Of a stretch of DNA of 45,609 bases, positions 32,536 to 39,837 are shown in pieces. Position numbers and translations under genes: made by a program. Under the pieces are notes generated by a model that was not told the origin of the DNA, ran no database searches, and saw only the letters and a program-made list of their open reading frames with translations. Each line of letters starts with the position of its first letter. The first letter of the stretch is position 1. Origin of the DNA: Gemmataceae bacterium (lineage in GTDB: Bacteria > Planctomycetota > Planctomycetia > Gemmatales > Gemmataceae); NCBI GenBank assembly GCA_019748295.1, contig JAIEPT010000084.1:1-45609 (forward strand), given 5' to 3'.

Positions 32536-33873
32536 ATGACTGAATTCGAACCAGTCCTCCTGAAACGCATCTCGAAGAAGGCGAGCCCTTCGCTCGACGC
32601 GTATCGCGCCGACGGCGGGTATCGCGCGCTGACCAAAGCCCTCAACGAGATGACGCCGGCTTATGTCGTCGATTCCGTCAAAGCTTCCGGCATGCGTGGA
32701 CGCGGCGGCGCGGGTTTCCCTTGCGGCGTGAAGTGGACCTTTCTGCCGAAGGATCACCCCGGGCCGATCTATCTCTGCATCAATGCGGACGAATCGGAGC
32801 CGTGCACGTTCAACAACCGCATCCTGATGGAAGAGGATCCGCATCAGGTGCTCGAAGGCGTTGTCCTCGCCTGTTACGCCATCGGGGCGAAGACTGCGTA
32901 CTTCTACCTGCGTTATGAATATGGCCGGGCCTATCGTGCCTTGCAGAAGGCGATCGACGAGATGTACGCGGCCGGGCTGCTCGGCAAGAACATCATGGGG
33001 AAGGGTCTCGACTGCGATATCTTCCTTCACCGCGGAGCCGGGGCCTACATCTGCGGCGAAGAAACGGGGCTGATCGAAAGTCTCGAAGGCAAACGCGGCT
33101 GGCCTCGCATCAAGCCGCCGTTCCCCGCGATCGAAGGCGCCTTCCGCAAGCCGACGATCGTCAACAACGTCGAAACGATGGCGTGCGTCACGCACATCAT
33201 CGACCGCGGAGCCGACTGGTTCAAGTCGATCGGCGTGCCGCCTGATCCCAAGAATCCGCGTGATGCGGGCAGCTATGGGCCGAAGCTCTACTGCATCTCG
33301 GGGCATGTCAACAACCCGGGCTGCGTCGAACTGCCGCTCGGCGTCACGGTGCGCGAACTCATCGACAAGCATGGCGGCGGCGTGTGGAAGGGGCGCAAGG
33401 CCAAAGGCGTCATCCCCGGCGGCATCAGTATGGGGATCATGACTGAAGCCGAGTTCGACACCCCGCTCGATTTCAACGGCCCCGGCAAGGTCGGTTGCCT
33501 CGGCCTCGGCACCGCGGCGATCACGGTGTTCGACGACCAGACGAGCATCGTGGACGTCCTCTACGGCATCGCCCGCTTCTTCGCCCACGAATCGTGCGGC
33601 CAATGCACGCCGTGCCGCGAAGGCACTGGTTGGATGATGAAAATCCTCGACCGCATGCGAAAAGGTCTGGGCCGGGTTGAGGATCTGAAGATTCTCGACG
33701 ACGTCGCGAAATCGATCGGCATCATGCCCGGCACCACGATCTGCGGCCTCGCCGACGGCGCGGGCTGGCCGATCAAGAACGCCGTCCAGAAGTTCCGCAG
33801 CGAGTTGGAAGAATACATCCGCAAAGGCGAACGCAGCACGGCTGCGTCGTTGCAAATGGTCGGAGCGCACTAG
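32536..33873 (+). CDS. nuoF: NADH-quinone oxidoreductase subunit F
   Basis: 445 residues from the ATG at 32536 (GGAG six bases upstream); a TTG at 32524 would add four residues. FMN/NADH-binding subunit: GRGGAGFPCGVKW at 55-67, NADESEPCTFNNR, GAGAYICGEETGLIESLEGKRGWPR, and the N3 [4Fe-4S] ligands in ESCGQCTPCREG near 353-360 and TTICGLADG near 401. It accepts electrons from NADH. Its ribosome site lies in the 12-base gap after the small charged protein, so the inserted cassette lies within its transcript. Confidence 0.97.
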   Translation: MTEFEPVLLKRISKKASPSLDAYRADGGYRALTKALNEMTPAYVVDSVKASGMRGRGGAGFPCGVKWTFLPKDHPGPIYLCINADESEPCTFNNRILMEEDPHQVLEGVVLACYAIGAKTAYFYLRYEYGRAYRALQKAIDEMYAAGLLGKNIMGKGLDCDIFLHRGAGAYICGEETGLIESLEGKRGWPRIKPPFPAIEGAFRKPTIVNNVETMACVTHIIDRGADWFKSIGVPPDPKNPRDAGSYGPKLYCISGHVNNPGCVELPLGVTVRELIDKHGGGVWKGRKAKGVIPGGISMGIMTEAEFDTPLDFNGPGKVGCLGLGTAAITVFDDQTSIVDVLYGIARFFAHESCGQCTPCREGTGWMMKILDRMRKGLGRVEDLKILDDVAKSIGIMPGTTICGLADGAGWPIKNAVQKFRSELEEYIRKGERSTAASLQMVGAH

Positions 33874-33877
33874 AAAC

Positions 33878-33953
33878 GAGTCGGGAGTTGGAGTTCCGAG
33901 TCGGGAGAAAAGGCGAACACGAACTCCCGACTCGCAACTCCAACTCGCAACTA
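33878..33953. repeat. Inverted repeat after nuoF
   Basis: GAGTCGGGAGTTGGAGTTCC-type words face GAACTCCCGACTCGCAACTCC-type words as imperfect reverse complements. Each word is itself repeated twice per arm (GAGTCGGGAG, GTTGGAG). Lies between nuoF and the lipoprotein gene. Confidence 0.75.
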
Positions 33954-33964
33954 CGGAGACTGCC

Positions 33965-34495
33965 ATGCGTGCGACAGCGTTGATGTTGATCGGGCTGCTC
34001 GCGATCGGCGCGGGGTGCAACAAAAACAAGGAACGGAAGGCGTGGAAGCCGGAGGAGCAACCGGTGGCAAAGGCGGAAGTCCCCCTGATGAATCCAGGGG
34101 GTATTGTCCAGCCGCCGCAGGAGCAGCCGAAGCAGAAGCCGAAATCGCTGGTGGGGAACATCTATCGGACGATGGACGATGTCGATTTCGACGCGGCCAT
34201 GAAGAACATCGGTTTGGCGGTGCAGTCGCACGAGATTCAGAACAATCGGCTGCCCAAGAACATGGACGAACTGGCTGCCTTTTACGAGAAGAACGCGAGA
34301 ATCATCGATGCGTTCAAATGGCTTGAAGTGCAATGGGGGGCTCCGAAACCCGCGGATCCGGCCAACACGGTGTTCATGAATGAGATTGGGCCGGATCGGG
34401 CGAACAATCGAGCGGTAATCCTGGCGAACGGGACGTATACCAAGATTCCCGAGGAGCAGTTCGCGAAGATGCCGAAGGCGCAGGGGAAGAAGTGA
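33965..34495 (+). CDS. Lipoprotein inside the nuo operon
   Basis: 176 residues. Signal peptide with a lipobox (LLAIGAGC), so Cys18 is probably lipidated and the protein anchored at a membrane facing the periplasm. A Pro/Gln/Lys-rich linker follows to about residue 60. The folded part has helix VDFDAAMKNIGLAVQSHEIQNNR, then KNMDELAAFYEKNARIIDAFKWLEVQWGAPKP and a last strand AVILANGTYTKIP. No known complex I accessory family recognised. It lies between nuoF and nuoG on the same strand with no separate promoter seen. Small planctomycete lipoproteins of this layout often occur in operons of exported proteins, but none is known to belong to complex I. Confidence 0.8.
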   Translation: MRATALMLIGLLAIGAGCNKNKERKAWKPEEQPVAKAEVPLMNPGGIVQPPQEQPKQKPKSLVGNIYRTMDDVDFDAAMKNIGLAVQSHEIQNNRLPKNMDELAAFYEKNARIIDAFKWLEVQWGAPKPADPANTVFMNEIGPDRANNRAVILANGTYTKIPEEQFAKMPKAQGKK

Positions 34496-34504
34496 ATGCA
34501 AGGG

Positions 34505-34573
34505 GGCGAGCGGCGCGGCGTAAGCCCGCCGTGCAGTCGAAACACACGTCGGCCTAACGGCTCGACGCTCGCC
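34505..34573. repeat. Imperfect inverted repeat before nuoG
   Basis: GGCGAGCG (34505) faces CGCTCGCC (ending 34573) with looser pairing of the inner GCGGCGTAAG and CTAACGGCT words. It fills most of the 156-base gap between the lipoprotein gene and nuoG. Confidence 0.6.
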
Positions 34574-34651
34574 TGGTAGGCAGGTTGGGTTCGGAAACGA
34601 CCATCAGCAAGCGACTACGCTTGCTGCGACGTGCGATAAAGGACGGATTGG

Positions 34652-36295
34652 ATGGCAACGGTTCATATCAACGGCGCCGCGGTCGATATCGGCGACGAGA
34701 AATTGAATCTCGTGCAGGCCGCGAAGAAGGCGGGCGTCGAGATTCCGAGCTACTGTTGGCACCCCGCGCTGAGCGTGGTGGCCAGTTGCCGTATGTGCCT
34801 GGTCGAAGTGGGCGAGAAGAAGCCGGACGGCACGGTCGCCATGCAGCCGCGCGTGGTCCCCGCGTGTCAAACGCCTGCCAAAGACGGCACGGTGGTGAAC
34901 ACGATCAGCGAGAAGTCGAAGTACGCCCAGGAGCGGACGCTCGAGTCGTTGCTGCTCAATCACCCGCTTGATTGCCCCGTCTGCGACAAGGCCGGCGAGT
35001 GCGGTCTGCAGGATTACACGTTCCGCTATGGCCGGGCAACGACCCGGATGATCGAGGAGAAGAACACGCCGCCGAACAAGGATTACATCGGCGACAACGT
35101 GACCCTGTTCACCGATCGCTGCATCATGTGCAGCCGCTGCGTCCGCTTTACTCGCGAGATTTCCGGCACCAGCGAACTGCAGATCCTCAATCGCGGCCAT
35201 CATGCCGAGATCGATATTTTCCCCGAGGAGCCGCTCAACAACAAGCTCGCGACCAACGTCGTCGATCTCTGCCCCGTGGGCGCTCTGTGCAGCAAGGATT
35301 TCCTCTACAAGCAGCGAGTGTGGTTCCTTAAAACTCAGCAGAGCGTGTGTGCCGATTGCAGCACCGGCTGCAGCACCCACCTCGATTACAACAAGGACAT
35401 CGTCTACCGCCTTCGCCCGCGCGACAATCCGCAGGCGCAGGGCCACTTCATGTGCGACGAAGGCCGGCTCGATTACGAATACGTGAATGCCAAGGAACGC
35501 TTCCAGCAACCTTTGGCCCGCGTCGAAGGGAAGCTGACGCCGCAAGCTTGGGAAAAGCTGGGCCCCCAGATTCGCAGCGAGCTGGTCGGCCTCGCCAGGA
35601 AGAAGGGGGACGCGATCGGCGCCGTGCTGTCGCCGTTCCTCACGGTGGAAGAAGCGTACCTGCTCGCGAAGCTCATGAAGAGCATCGCGCCGAAGGCCCG
35701 CCTCTACCTGGGCTATGTGCCGGTTCGCGGCAAAGACGATCAGTATCCGCAGGATCGCCAGGGGAATCCGGTCGGCCCCGCCAAGTTCACGATCCGAGCC
35801 GAGAAATGCCCGAATCGCCGCGGCGTCGAAGCCGTGCTTCGCCAACTGCAAGGCGAAGTTCTCCCCTTCGAGACCGCTGTGCGCGACGCGGGGAACGGGA
35901 CGCTGCAAGCCCTCTTCGTCACCGCCGGCTACAGCCCGAATGCGGGCCAATGGTATCAAACCGCCCAGCTCGAATCGCTGAAGAAGACGCCGACTCTGAT
36001 CGTGCAAGACCTCATGCCGAGCACGCTGTCGGCCGAGGCGAAGTACGTGATTCCCGCGGCCACGTGGGCGGAGAAGGACGGCGTGTTCGTCAACCACGCC
36101 AACCTGGCCCAAGCGATCCACTGGGCGGTCCGCCCCGGTTGGTTCGGCCGAACGGATGGCCAAGTCTTCGCGGACCTGATGGAACGCCGCGGGTTGTTGA
36201 ACGCGGAAGGGCTTCGCAAGGAACTCGCCGCCGAGATCCCCGCCCTCGCCCCGCTCGCCGGCAACCTCGGCGAGCAAGGCGTGAAGCTGCGGTAA
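34652..36295 (+). CDS. nuoG: NADH-quinone oxidoreductase subunit G, short form
   Basis: 547 residues; E. coli NuoG is about 900. Cluster ligands in order: [2Fe-2S] N1b at Cys35, 46, 49, 72; N5 at His104, Cys108, 111, 117 (LDCPVCDKAGECGLQDY); N4 at Cys157, 160, 163 and 207; and a fourth set at Cys233, 236, 240 and 268 with spacing C-x2-C-x3-C-x27-C, the N7 spacing of bacterial NuoG. The C-terminal molybdopterin-oxidoreductase-like region is much shorter than usual, ending in PAATWAEKDGVFVNHANLAQ. The ATG follows AGGACGGATTGG. It passes electrons from NuoF/E to NuoI. Confidence 0.95.
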   Translation: MATVHINGAAVDIGDEKLNLVQAAKKAGVEIPSYCWHPALSVVASCRMCLVEVGEKKPDGTVAMQPRVVPACQTPAKDGTVVNTISEKSKYAQERTLESLLLNHPLDCPVCDKAGECGLQDYTFRYGRATTRMIEEKNTPPNKDYIGDNVTLFTDRCIMCSRCVRFTREISGTSELQILNRGHHAEIDIFPEEPLNNKLATNVVDLCPVGALCSKDFLYKQRVWFLKTQQSVCADCSTGCSTHLDYNKDIVYRLRPRDNPQAQGHFMCDEGRLDYEYVNAKERFQQPLARVEGKLTPQAWEKLGPQIRSELVGLARKKGDAIGAVLSPFLTVEEAYLLAKLMKSIAPKARLYLGYVPVRGKDDQYPQDRQGNPVGPAKFTIRAEKCPNRRGVEAVLRQLQGEVLPFETAVRDAGNGTLQALFVTAGYSPNAGQWYQTAQLESLKKTPTLIVQDLMPSTLSAEAKYVIPAATWAEKDGVFVNHANLAQAIHWAVRPGWFGRTDGQVFADLMERRGLLNAEGLRKELAAEIPALAPLAGNLGEQGVKLR

Positions 36296-36330
36296 AGGAA
36301 ATTGGACGGCGGGTGCGCGACAAACATCCG

Positions 36331-36432
36331 CCAAGCCCCACCGTAAGCGGAGCGCACGGTGGGGATCCGGACGGCAGACATGAAGTTTCGGACGGGATCC
36401 CCAGGGTGCGCTAGCGCTTACCCTGGGGCTTG
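36331..36432. repeat. Double-hairpin inverted repeat, AGCCCCAGGGT family
   Basis: Outer arms CCAAGCCCC and GGGGCTTG pair. The left arm folds through CCCCACCGT/ACGGTGGGG (36336-36364), the right arm through CCCCAGGGT/ACCCTGGGG (36399-36428). The two arms therefore differ by changes that preserve pairing within each arm. Same family as 14104-14197. Confidence 0.92.
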
Positions 36433-36456
36433 ACGACGGTTGCTGAGAGCTTTCGA

Positions 36457-37683
36457 ATGATGGATTTCATCTACGCCAACTGGCCGGTCTTGCTGACGAT
36501 CCTCGTCGTCTTCGGGGCGCTGCAAGGCACGTGCGGCTTCCTGGTCTATGTCGAGCGCAAGGTCTGCGCCTACATGCAGGACCGCATCGGCCCCAACCGC
36601 GTCGGCCCCTTCGGCCTGTTGCAAGTGCTTGCTGACGGGTTGAAATTTCTCCTCAAGGAAGACATCATCCCTTCGCACGTCGATAAGGTGCTCTTCATCC
36701 TCGCCCCCTGCATCGCGATCACGACGGCCATGCTCGCGTTCGCCGTCGTCCCCTTCGGCGCCGCCGAAATGCCGCCGCAGGCGCCGTTGCCGCTCAATGC
36801 CTTGGCGTCTCCCCAAGAAGCGGATGCATACAAATCGGCGATGGCGACCTACACCTCGCAGATGACGACGTATCAGGGCAATTACCAGTTCATGATCGCG
36901 AAGAACGTGGACATCGGAATCCTGTTCATCTTCGCCGTCTCCAGCCTCGCCGTGTACGGCATCATCCTGGGCGGCTGGTCGGCCAACAGCAAATACTCCA
37001 TCCTCGGCGGCCTGCGGTCCTCCGCCCAGATCATCAGCTACGAAATCCCGCTGGGCCTTTCGATCCTCGGCATCGTGATGCTGACCGGGTCGCTCAACCT
37101 TGAATGGATCATCGGACGCCAGGCCGAAACCGGCGTTTGGAACTTTGCCTACCAGCCGTTGGCCTTCATTATTTTCATGACCGCGTCGTTCGCCGAGTGC
37201 AACCGCTTGCCGTTCGACTTGCCGGAGTGCGAACAGGAACTCGTGGGCGGCTACCACACCGAATACAACGCGATGAAGCTCGCGCTCTTCTTCATCGGCG
37301 AATATTGCCACATGATCACGACCAGCTTCCTCATGGTGATCCTGTTCTTCGGCGGCTGGCACCTCCCGTATCTGGTGACGCCCGAATCGGGCTGGCTGAT
37401 CAAGCTGATCGTCTTCGCCGGCAAGGTGACGTTCTTCATCCTCTTTTACATGGCCATCCGCTGGACCTTGCCGCGGTTCAGGTTCGATCAGTTGATGGCC
37501 CTGGCCTGGAAGGTGCTGATCCCGCTCGCCCTCATCAACCTGGTGGCGGTGATGGTGGTGATGCACCTCAAGCTGTCCCCCTGGCTGTTGCTGCCGGTGT
37601 CGCTCATCGCCCTCGTCGGGGCGGGCACGATGACGGCCGCGGAACCGGAATACCGCAAGCCGTCGCCGACGACCACCGTTTAG
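36457..37683 (+). CDS. nuoH: NADH-quinone oxidoreductase subunit H
   Basis: 408 residues from the ATG at 36457; an earlier TTG overlaps the preceding repeat. About eight transmembrane helices, with the quinone-site loop YVERKVCAYMQDRIGPNRVGPFGLLQ, LKFLLKED and ECNRLPFDLPECEQELVGGYHTEY. Between helices 2 and 3 there is an extra segment of roughly 45 residues (about 103-148), Ala/Gln/Met/Tyr-rich, absent from the usual NuoH loop. NuoH joins the membrane arm to the peripheral arm. GAGAG nine bases before the ATG. Confidence 0.95.
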   Translation: MMDFIYANWPVLLTILVVFGALQGTCGFLVYVERKVCAYMQDRIGPNRVGPFGLLQVLADGLKFLLKEDIIPSHVDKVLFILAPCIAITTAMLAFAVVPFGAAEMPPQAPLPLNALASPQEADAYKSAMATYTSQMTTYQGNYQFMIAKNVDIGILFIFAVSSLAVYGIILGGWSANSKYSILGGLRSSAQIISYEIPLGLSILGIVMLTGSLNLEWIIGRQAETGVWNFAYQPLAFIIFMTASFAECNRLPFDLPECEQELVGGYHTEYNAMKLALFFIGEYCHMITTSFLMVILFFGGWHLPYLVTPESGWLIKLIVFAGKVTFFILFYMAIRWTLPRFRFDQLMALAWKVLIPLALINLVAVMVVMHLKLSPWLLLPVSLIALVGAGTMTAAEPEYRKPSPTTTV

Positions 37684-37721
37684 CGGGGAGCCGTAGGCGA
37701 CCGCTCGCCTTTGGCTCGCCG
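37684..37721. repeat. Hairpin between nuoH and nuoI
   Basis: AGCCGTAGGCGA pairs with TCGCCTTTGGCT with one mismatch around a CCGC loop, starting one base after the nuoH stop. No T-run follows. Confidence 0.65.
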
Positions 37722-37761
37722 TTAAACGAAACGCATGCATGGAACGAAACGGAACACTCCG

Positions 37762-38313
37762 ATGCCGATTGCCGAAAAAGACGTTCGCTGGGTCAGCCCC
37801 ACCAAGCTCAGCCTGATGGATCGGCTCTATCTGCCGTCGATCTTCTCGGGCTTGGGCACCACGATGAAGCACGCCTTCAGCAAGAAGGTGACGCAGCAAT
37901 TTCCGGAAGAACGCCCGCAGCTTCCGCAGCACTATCGCGGCGTGCATCGCCTCAACCGCGACGAAGAAGGCCGCGTCAAATGCGTGGCCTGCTACATGTG
38001 CTCGACGGCATGCCCGGCCCGCTGCATCGACATCGTGGCGGCGCCGTCCCCGTGGAAGGATCGCGAGAAGTATCCCGAAATCTTCGTGATCGACGAGCTG
38101 CGTTGCATCTATTGCGGCATGTGCGAACAGGCCTGCCCTTGCGATGCGATCGAGCTGACCACGCTCTTCGACCTCACCGGCCTGAGCCGCGAAGAGATGA
38201 TGTTCGACAAGGAAAAGCTGCTGAGCGTGTTCGACCAGACCGTGAAGGACGGCACCGACCCGGTGCGTACGACGTCGGGCAAGCTGAGTGTGGCGTCGGA
38301 ACCGAAGGTTTGA
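37762..38313 (+). CDS. nuoI: NADH-quinone oxidoreductase subunit I
   Basis: 183 residues. Two 8Fe ferredoxin motifs: Cys74, 77, 80, 84 (CVACYMCSTAC) and Cys115, 118, 121, 125 (CIYCGMCEQAC), which hold clusters N6a and N6b. An extra Cys88 follows the first motif. NuoI carries electrons from NuoG to NuoB. The ATG at 37762 is chosen over a frame that opens nine codons earlier; the C-terminal tail of about 30 residues past the second cluster is longer than in many homologues. Confidence 0.95.
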   Translation: MPIAEKDVRWVSPTKLSLMDRLYLPSIFSGLGTTMKHAFSKKVTQQFPEERPQLPQHYRGVHRLNRDEEGRVKCVACYMCSTACPARCIDIVAAPSPWKDREKYPEIFVIDELRCIYCGMCEQACPCDAIELTTLFDLTGLSREEMMFDKEKLLSVFDQTVKDGTDPVRTTSGKLSVASEPKV

Positions 38314-38317
38314 TGTT

Positions 38318-38407
38318 GGTTAGCCGCGACTCGCAGAGGAGCGCGGACCGAATGACACGCGATCGCATGACATGCAGTCCGCGCTCCGCTTCGCGTCGCG
38401 GCTAACC
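38318..38407. repeat. Inverted repeat, TTAGCCGCGACTCG variant
   Basis: Arms 38318-38348 and 38377-38407 pair with two mismatches over 31 bases. Third copy of the family at 18441-18530 and 27037-27124, with several base changes in the left arm. The loop again contains GATCGCATG. Confidence 0.9.
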
Positions 38408-38422
38408 GAGGGAATACCTGGA

Positions 38423-39409
38423 ATGTTCGCATCGTTGTTTCTGCAGACGGATGAGCCGAGGCGCGTCGCGCTCAACGTCTTTCTGCGCGAGAACTGGAAG
38501 ATTTTGATTCCAGCGTTGCTCGCGTTCGTGGGCGTCTATTTCATCTTGCCGCGCGCTCGCCGCAATACGGGAGCGATCGGCGGCGGGATCCTTGGCCTCG
38601 CTCTGATCCTCGCTGGGATCTGGTGGGTTCGGCTCGAAGGGGTGAGCGCCGAGAACATTCTCTTCGGCATCTTCGCCAGCCTGTCGGTCCTCGGCGCCGT
38701 CCTGATGCTCGCTCAAACCAACCCGGTGCGGGCTGCCCTCTCGTTCGCACTGGTCGTCCTCAGCTCGTGCGGCTTGTTCCTGCTCTTGCAGGCCCCGTTC
38801 CTCACCGCAGCCACGATCATCATCTACGCGGGCGCCATCGTTGTCACGTTCCTCTTCGTGCTCATGCTGGCTCAGCAATCGGGCATGTCGAACGCCGACC
38901 ATCGTTCGCGTGAAGCGTTTCTCGCGACCCTCGCCGGCGTCATCCTGCTTGGCGCTCTCGCGATCAGCATCGACCGTGCGTTCGACAACCCTGGCGAACA
39001 GGAAGCACGCCGACTCGCGACGGCTCAAACGACGGCCGACGTCAATGCGGTCCTGGGCGATCCGGCGACGGAAAAGCAGTCGCACACCGCCAACCTCGAA
39101 AAGTTGTTCAAGAGCGACGCGACCGAGTTCGATGGCCCTTGGCGGAAGGGCGACGTCGAGGGCGTCAACAAAGTCGCCGACCGCTTGCTTCGCGATCGCC
39201 GATCGATGTCCAGCACGCTGACGCCGAACGAAGGGACGCAGCAGACGGCCGCCGGCATTCGGCCTCTGCCGCCGGACAACGTCGCTGGCCTGGGGCGGGT
39301 GCTGTTCATGGATTATCTGGTTCCCGTCGAACTCGCCGCGGTGCTGCTGCTGGTCGCCACGATCGGAGCCATTGCGATTCTGGGCCGCGGCCAGGAGGGA
39401 CTGCGATGA
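38423..39409 (+). CDS. nuoJ: NADH-quinone oxidoreductase subunit J, enlarged
   Basis: 328 residues; NuoJ is usually 165-185. Residues 1-75 add an N-terminal extension with two hydrophobic segments (NWKILIPALLAFVGVYFILP and AIGGGILGLALILAGIWW). The NuoJ core (IFASLSVLGAVLMLAQTNPVRAALSFALVVLS and TIIIYAGAIVVTFLFVLMLAQQ) follows. A hydrophilic insert of about 100 residues (about 185-285) precedes the last helix FMDYLVPVELAAVLLLVATIGAIAIL. NuoJ is a small membrane subunit near the quinone entry. The ATG follows GAGGGAATACCTGGA. Its stop overlaps the nuoK start by four bases. Confidence 0.93.
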   Translation: MFASLFLQTDEPRRVALNVFLRENWKILIPALLAFVGVYFILPRARRNTGAIGGGILGLALILAGIWWVRLEGVSAENILFGIFASLSVLGAVLMLAQTNPVRAALSFALVVLSSCGLFLLLQAPFLTAATIIIYAGAIVVTFLFVLMLAQQSGMSNADHRSREAFLATLAGVILLGALAISIDRAFDNPGEQEARRLATAQTTADVNAVLGDPATEKQSHTANLEKLFKSDATEFDGPWRKGDVEGVNKVADRLLRDRRSMSSTLTPNEGTQQTAAGIRPLPPDNVAGLGRVLFMDYLVPVELAAVLLLVATIGAIAILGRGQEGLR

Positions 39410-39837
39410 CCGGCATCCAACTGCAAAACTACTTGATGGTCGGAGCGTTGCTCTTCGCCCTCGGCCTCATCGGCTTCCTCTCCCGGCGAAACATGATCCT
39501 CATGTTTCTCTCCGTCGAGACGATGCTGCAAGGCGTTGCGATCAACCTGCTGGCCTTCTCCCGCTATTGGGGAAATCTCGGCGGGCAGTCGCTGGTGCTC
39601 TTCATGCTCACGGTCGCCGCATGCGAGGCGGCGCTTGCGTTGGCCCTCATCCTCATGCTCTACCGCAGCCGGCAGATGCTCGACGTGAGCATTTGGCAAG
39701 ACATGCGCGAAAACGACGTGGACGCCACCATCGACGAAGGCCCCCCGCCGACGGCTCCGAAGGAGGAACCGTTGCCGCGCCTCACCCCCGCCGGCCCCGA
39801 GCCTGTTCGCCGCACGCAGGAGCGCAGCCATGTCTAA
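39406..39837 (+). CDS. nuoK: NADH-quinone oxidoreductase subunit K, with tail
   Basis: 143 residues; NuoK is normally near 100. Three transmembrane helices with the conserved Glu in SVETMLQGVAIN and the second Glu in AACEAALALALI, both proton-path residues. The last 40 residues are a polar Pro/Glu-rich tail (DEGPPPTAPKEEPLPRLTPAG). The ATG lies in the nuoJ stop (ATGA) with AGGAGGGACTGCG before it, and the end overlaps nuoL by eight bases. Confidence 0.95.
   Translation: MTGIQLQNYLMVGALLFALGLIGFLSRRNMILMFLSVETMLQGVAINLLAFSRYWGNLGGQSLVLFMLTVAACEAALALALILMLYRSRQMLDVSIWQDMRENDVDATIDEGPPPTAPKEEPLPRLTPAGPEPVRRTQERSHV

Noticed and set aside
32464..34161. 565-residue minus-strand frame opposite nuoF
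   Set aside because: Antisense shadow of nuoF; the plus-strand gene has complete iron-sulfur and FMN motifs.
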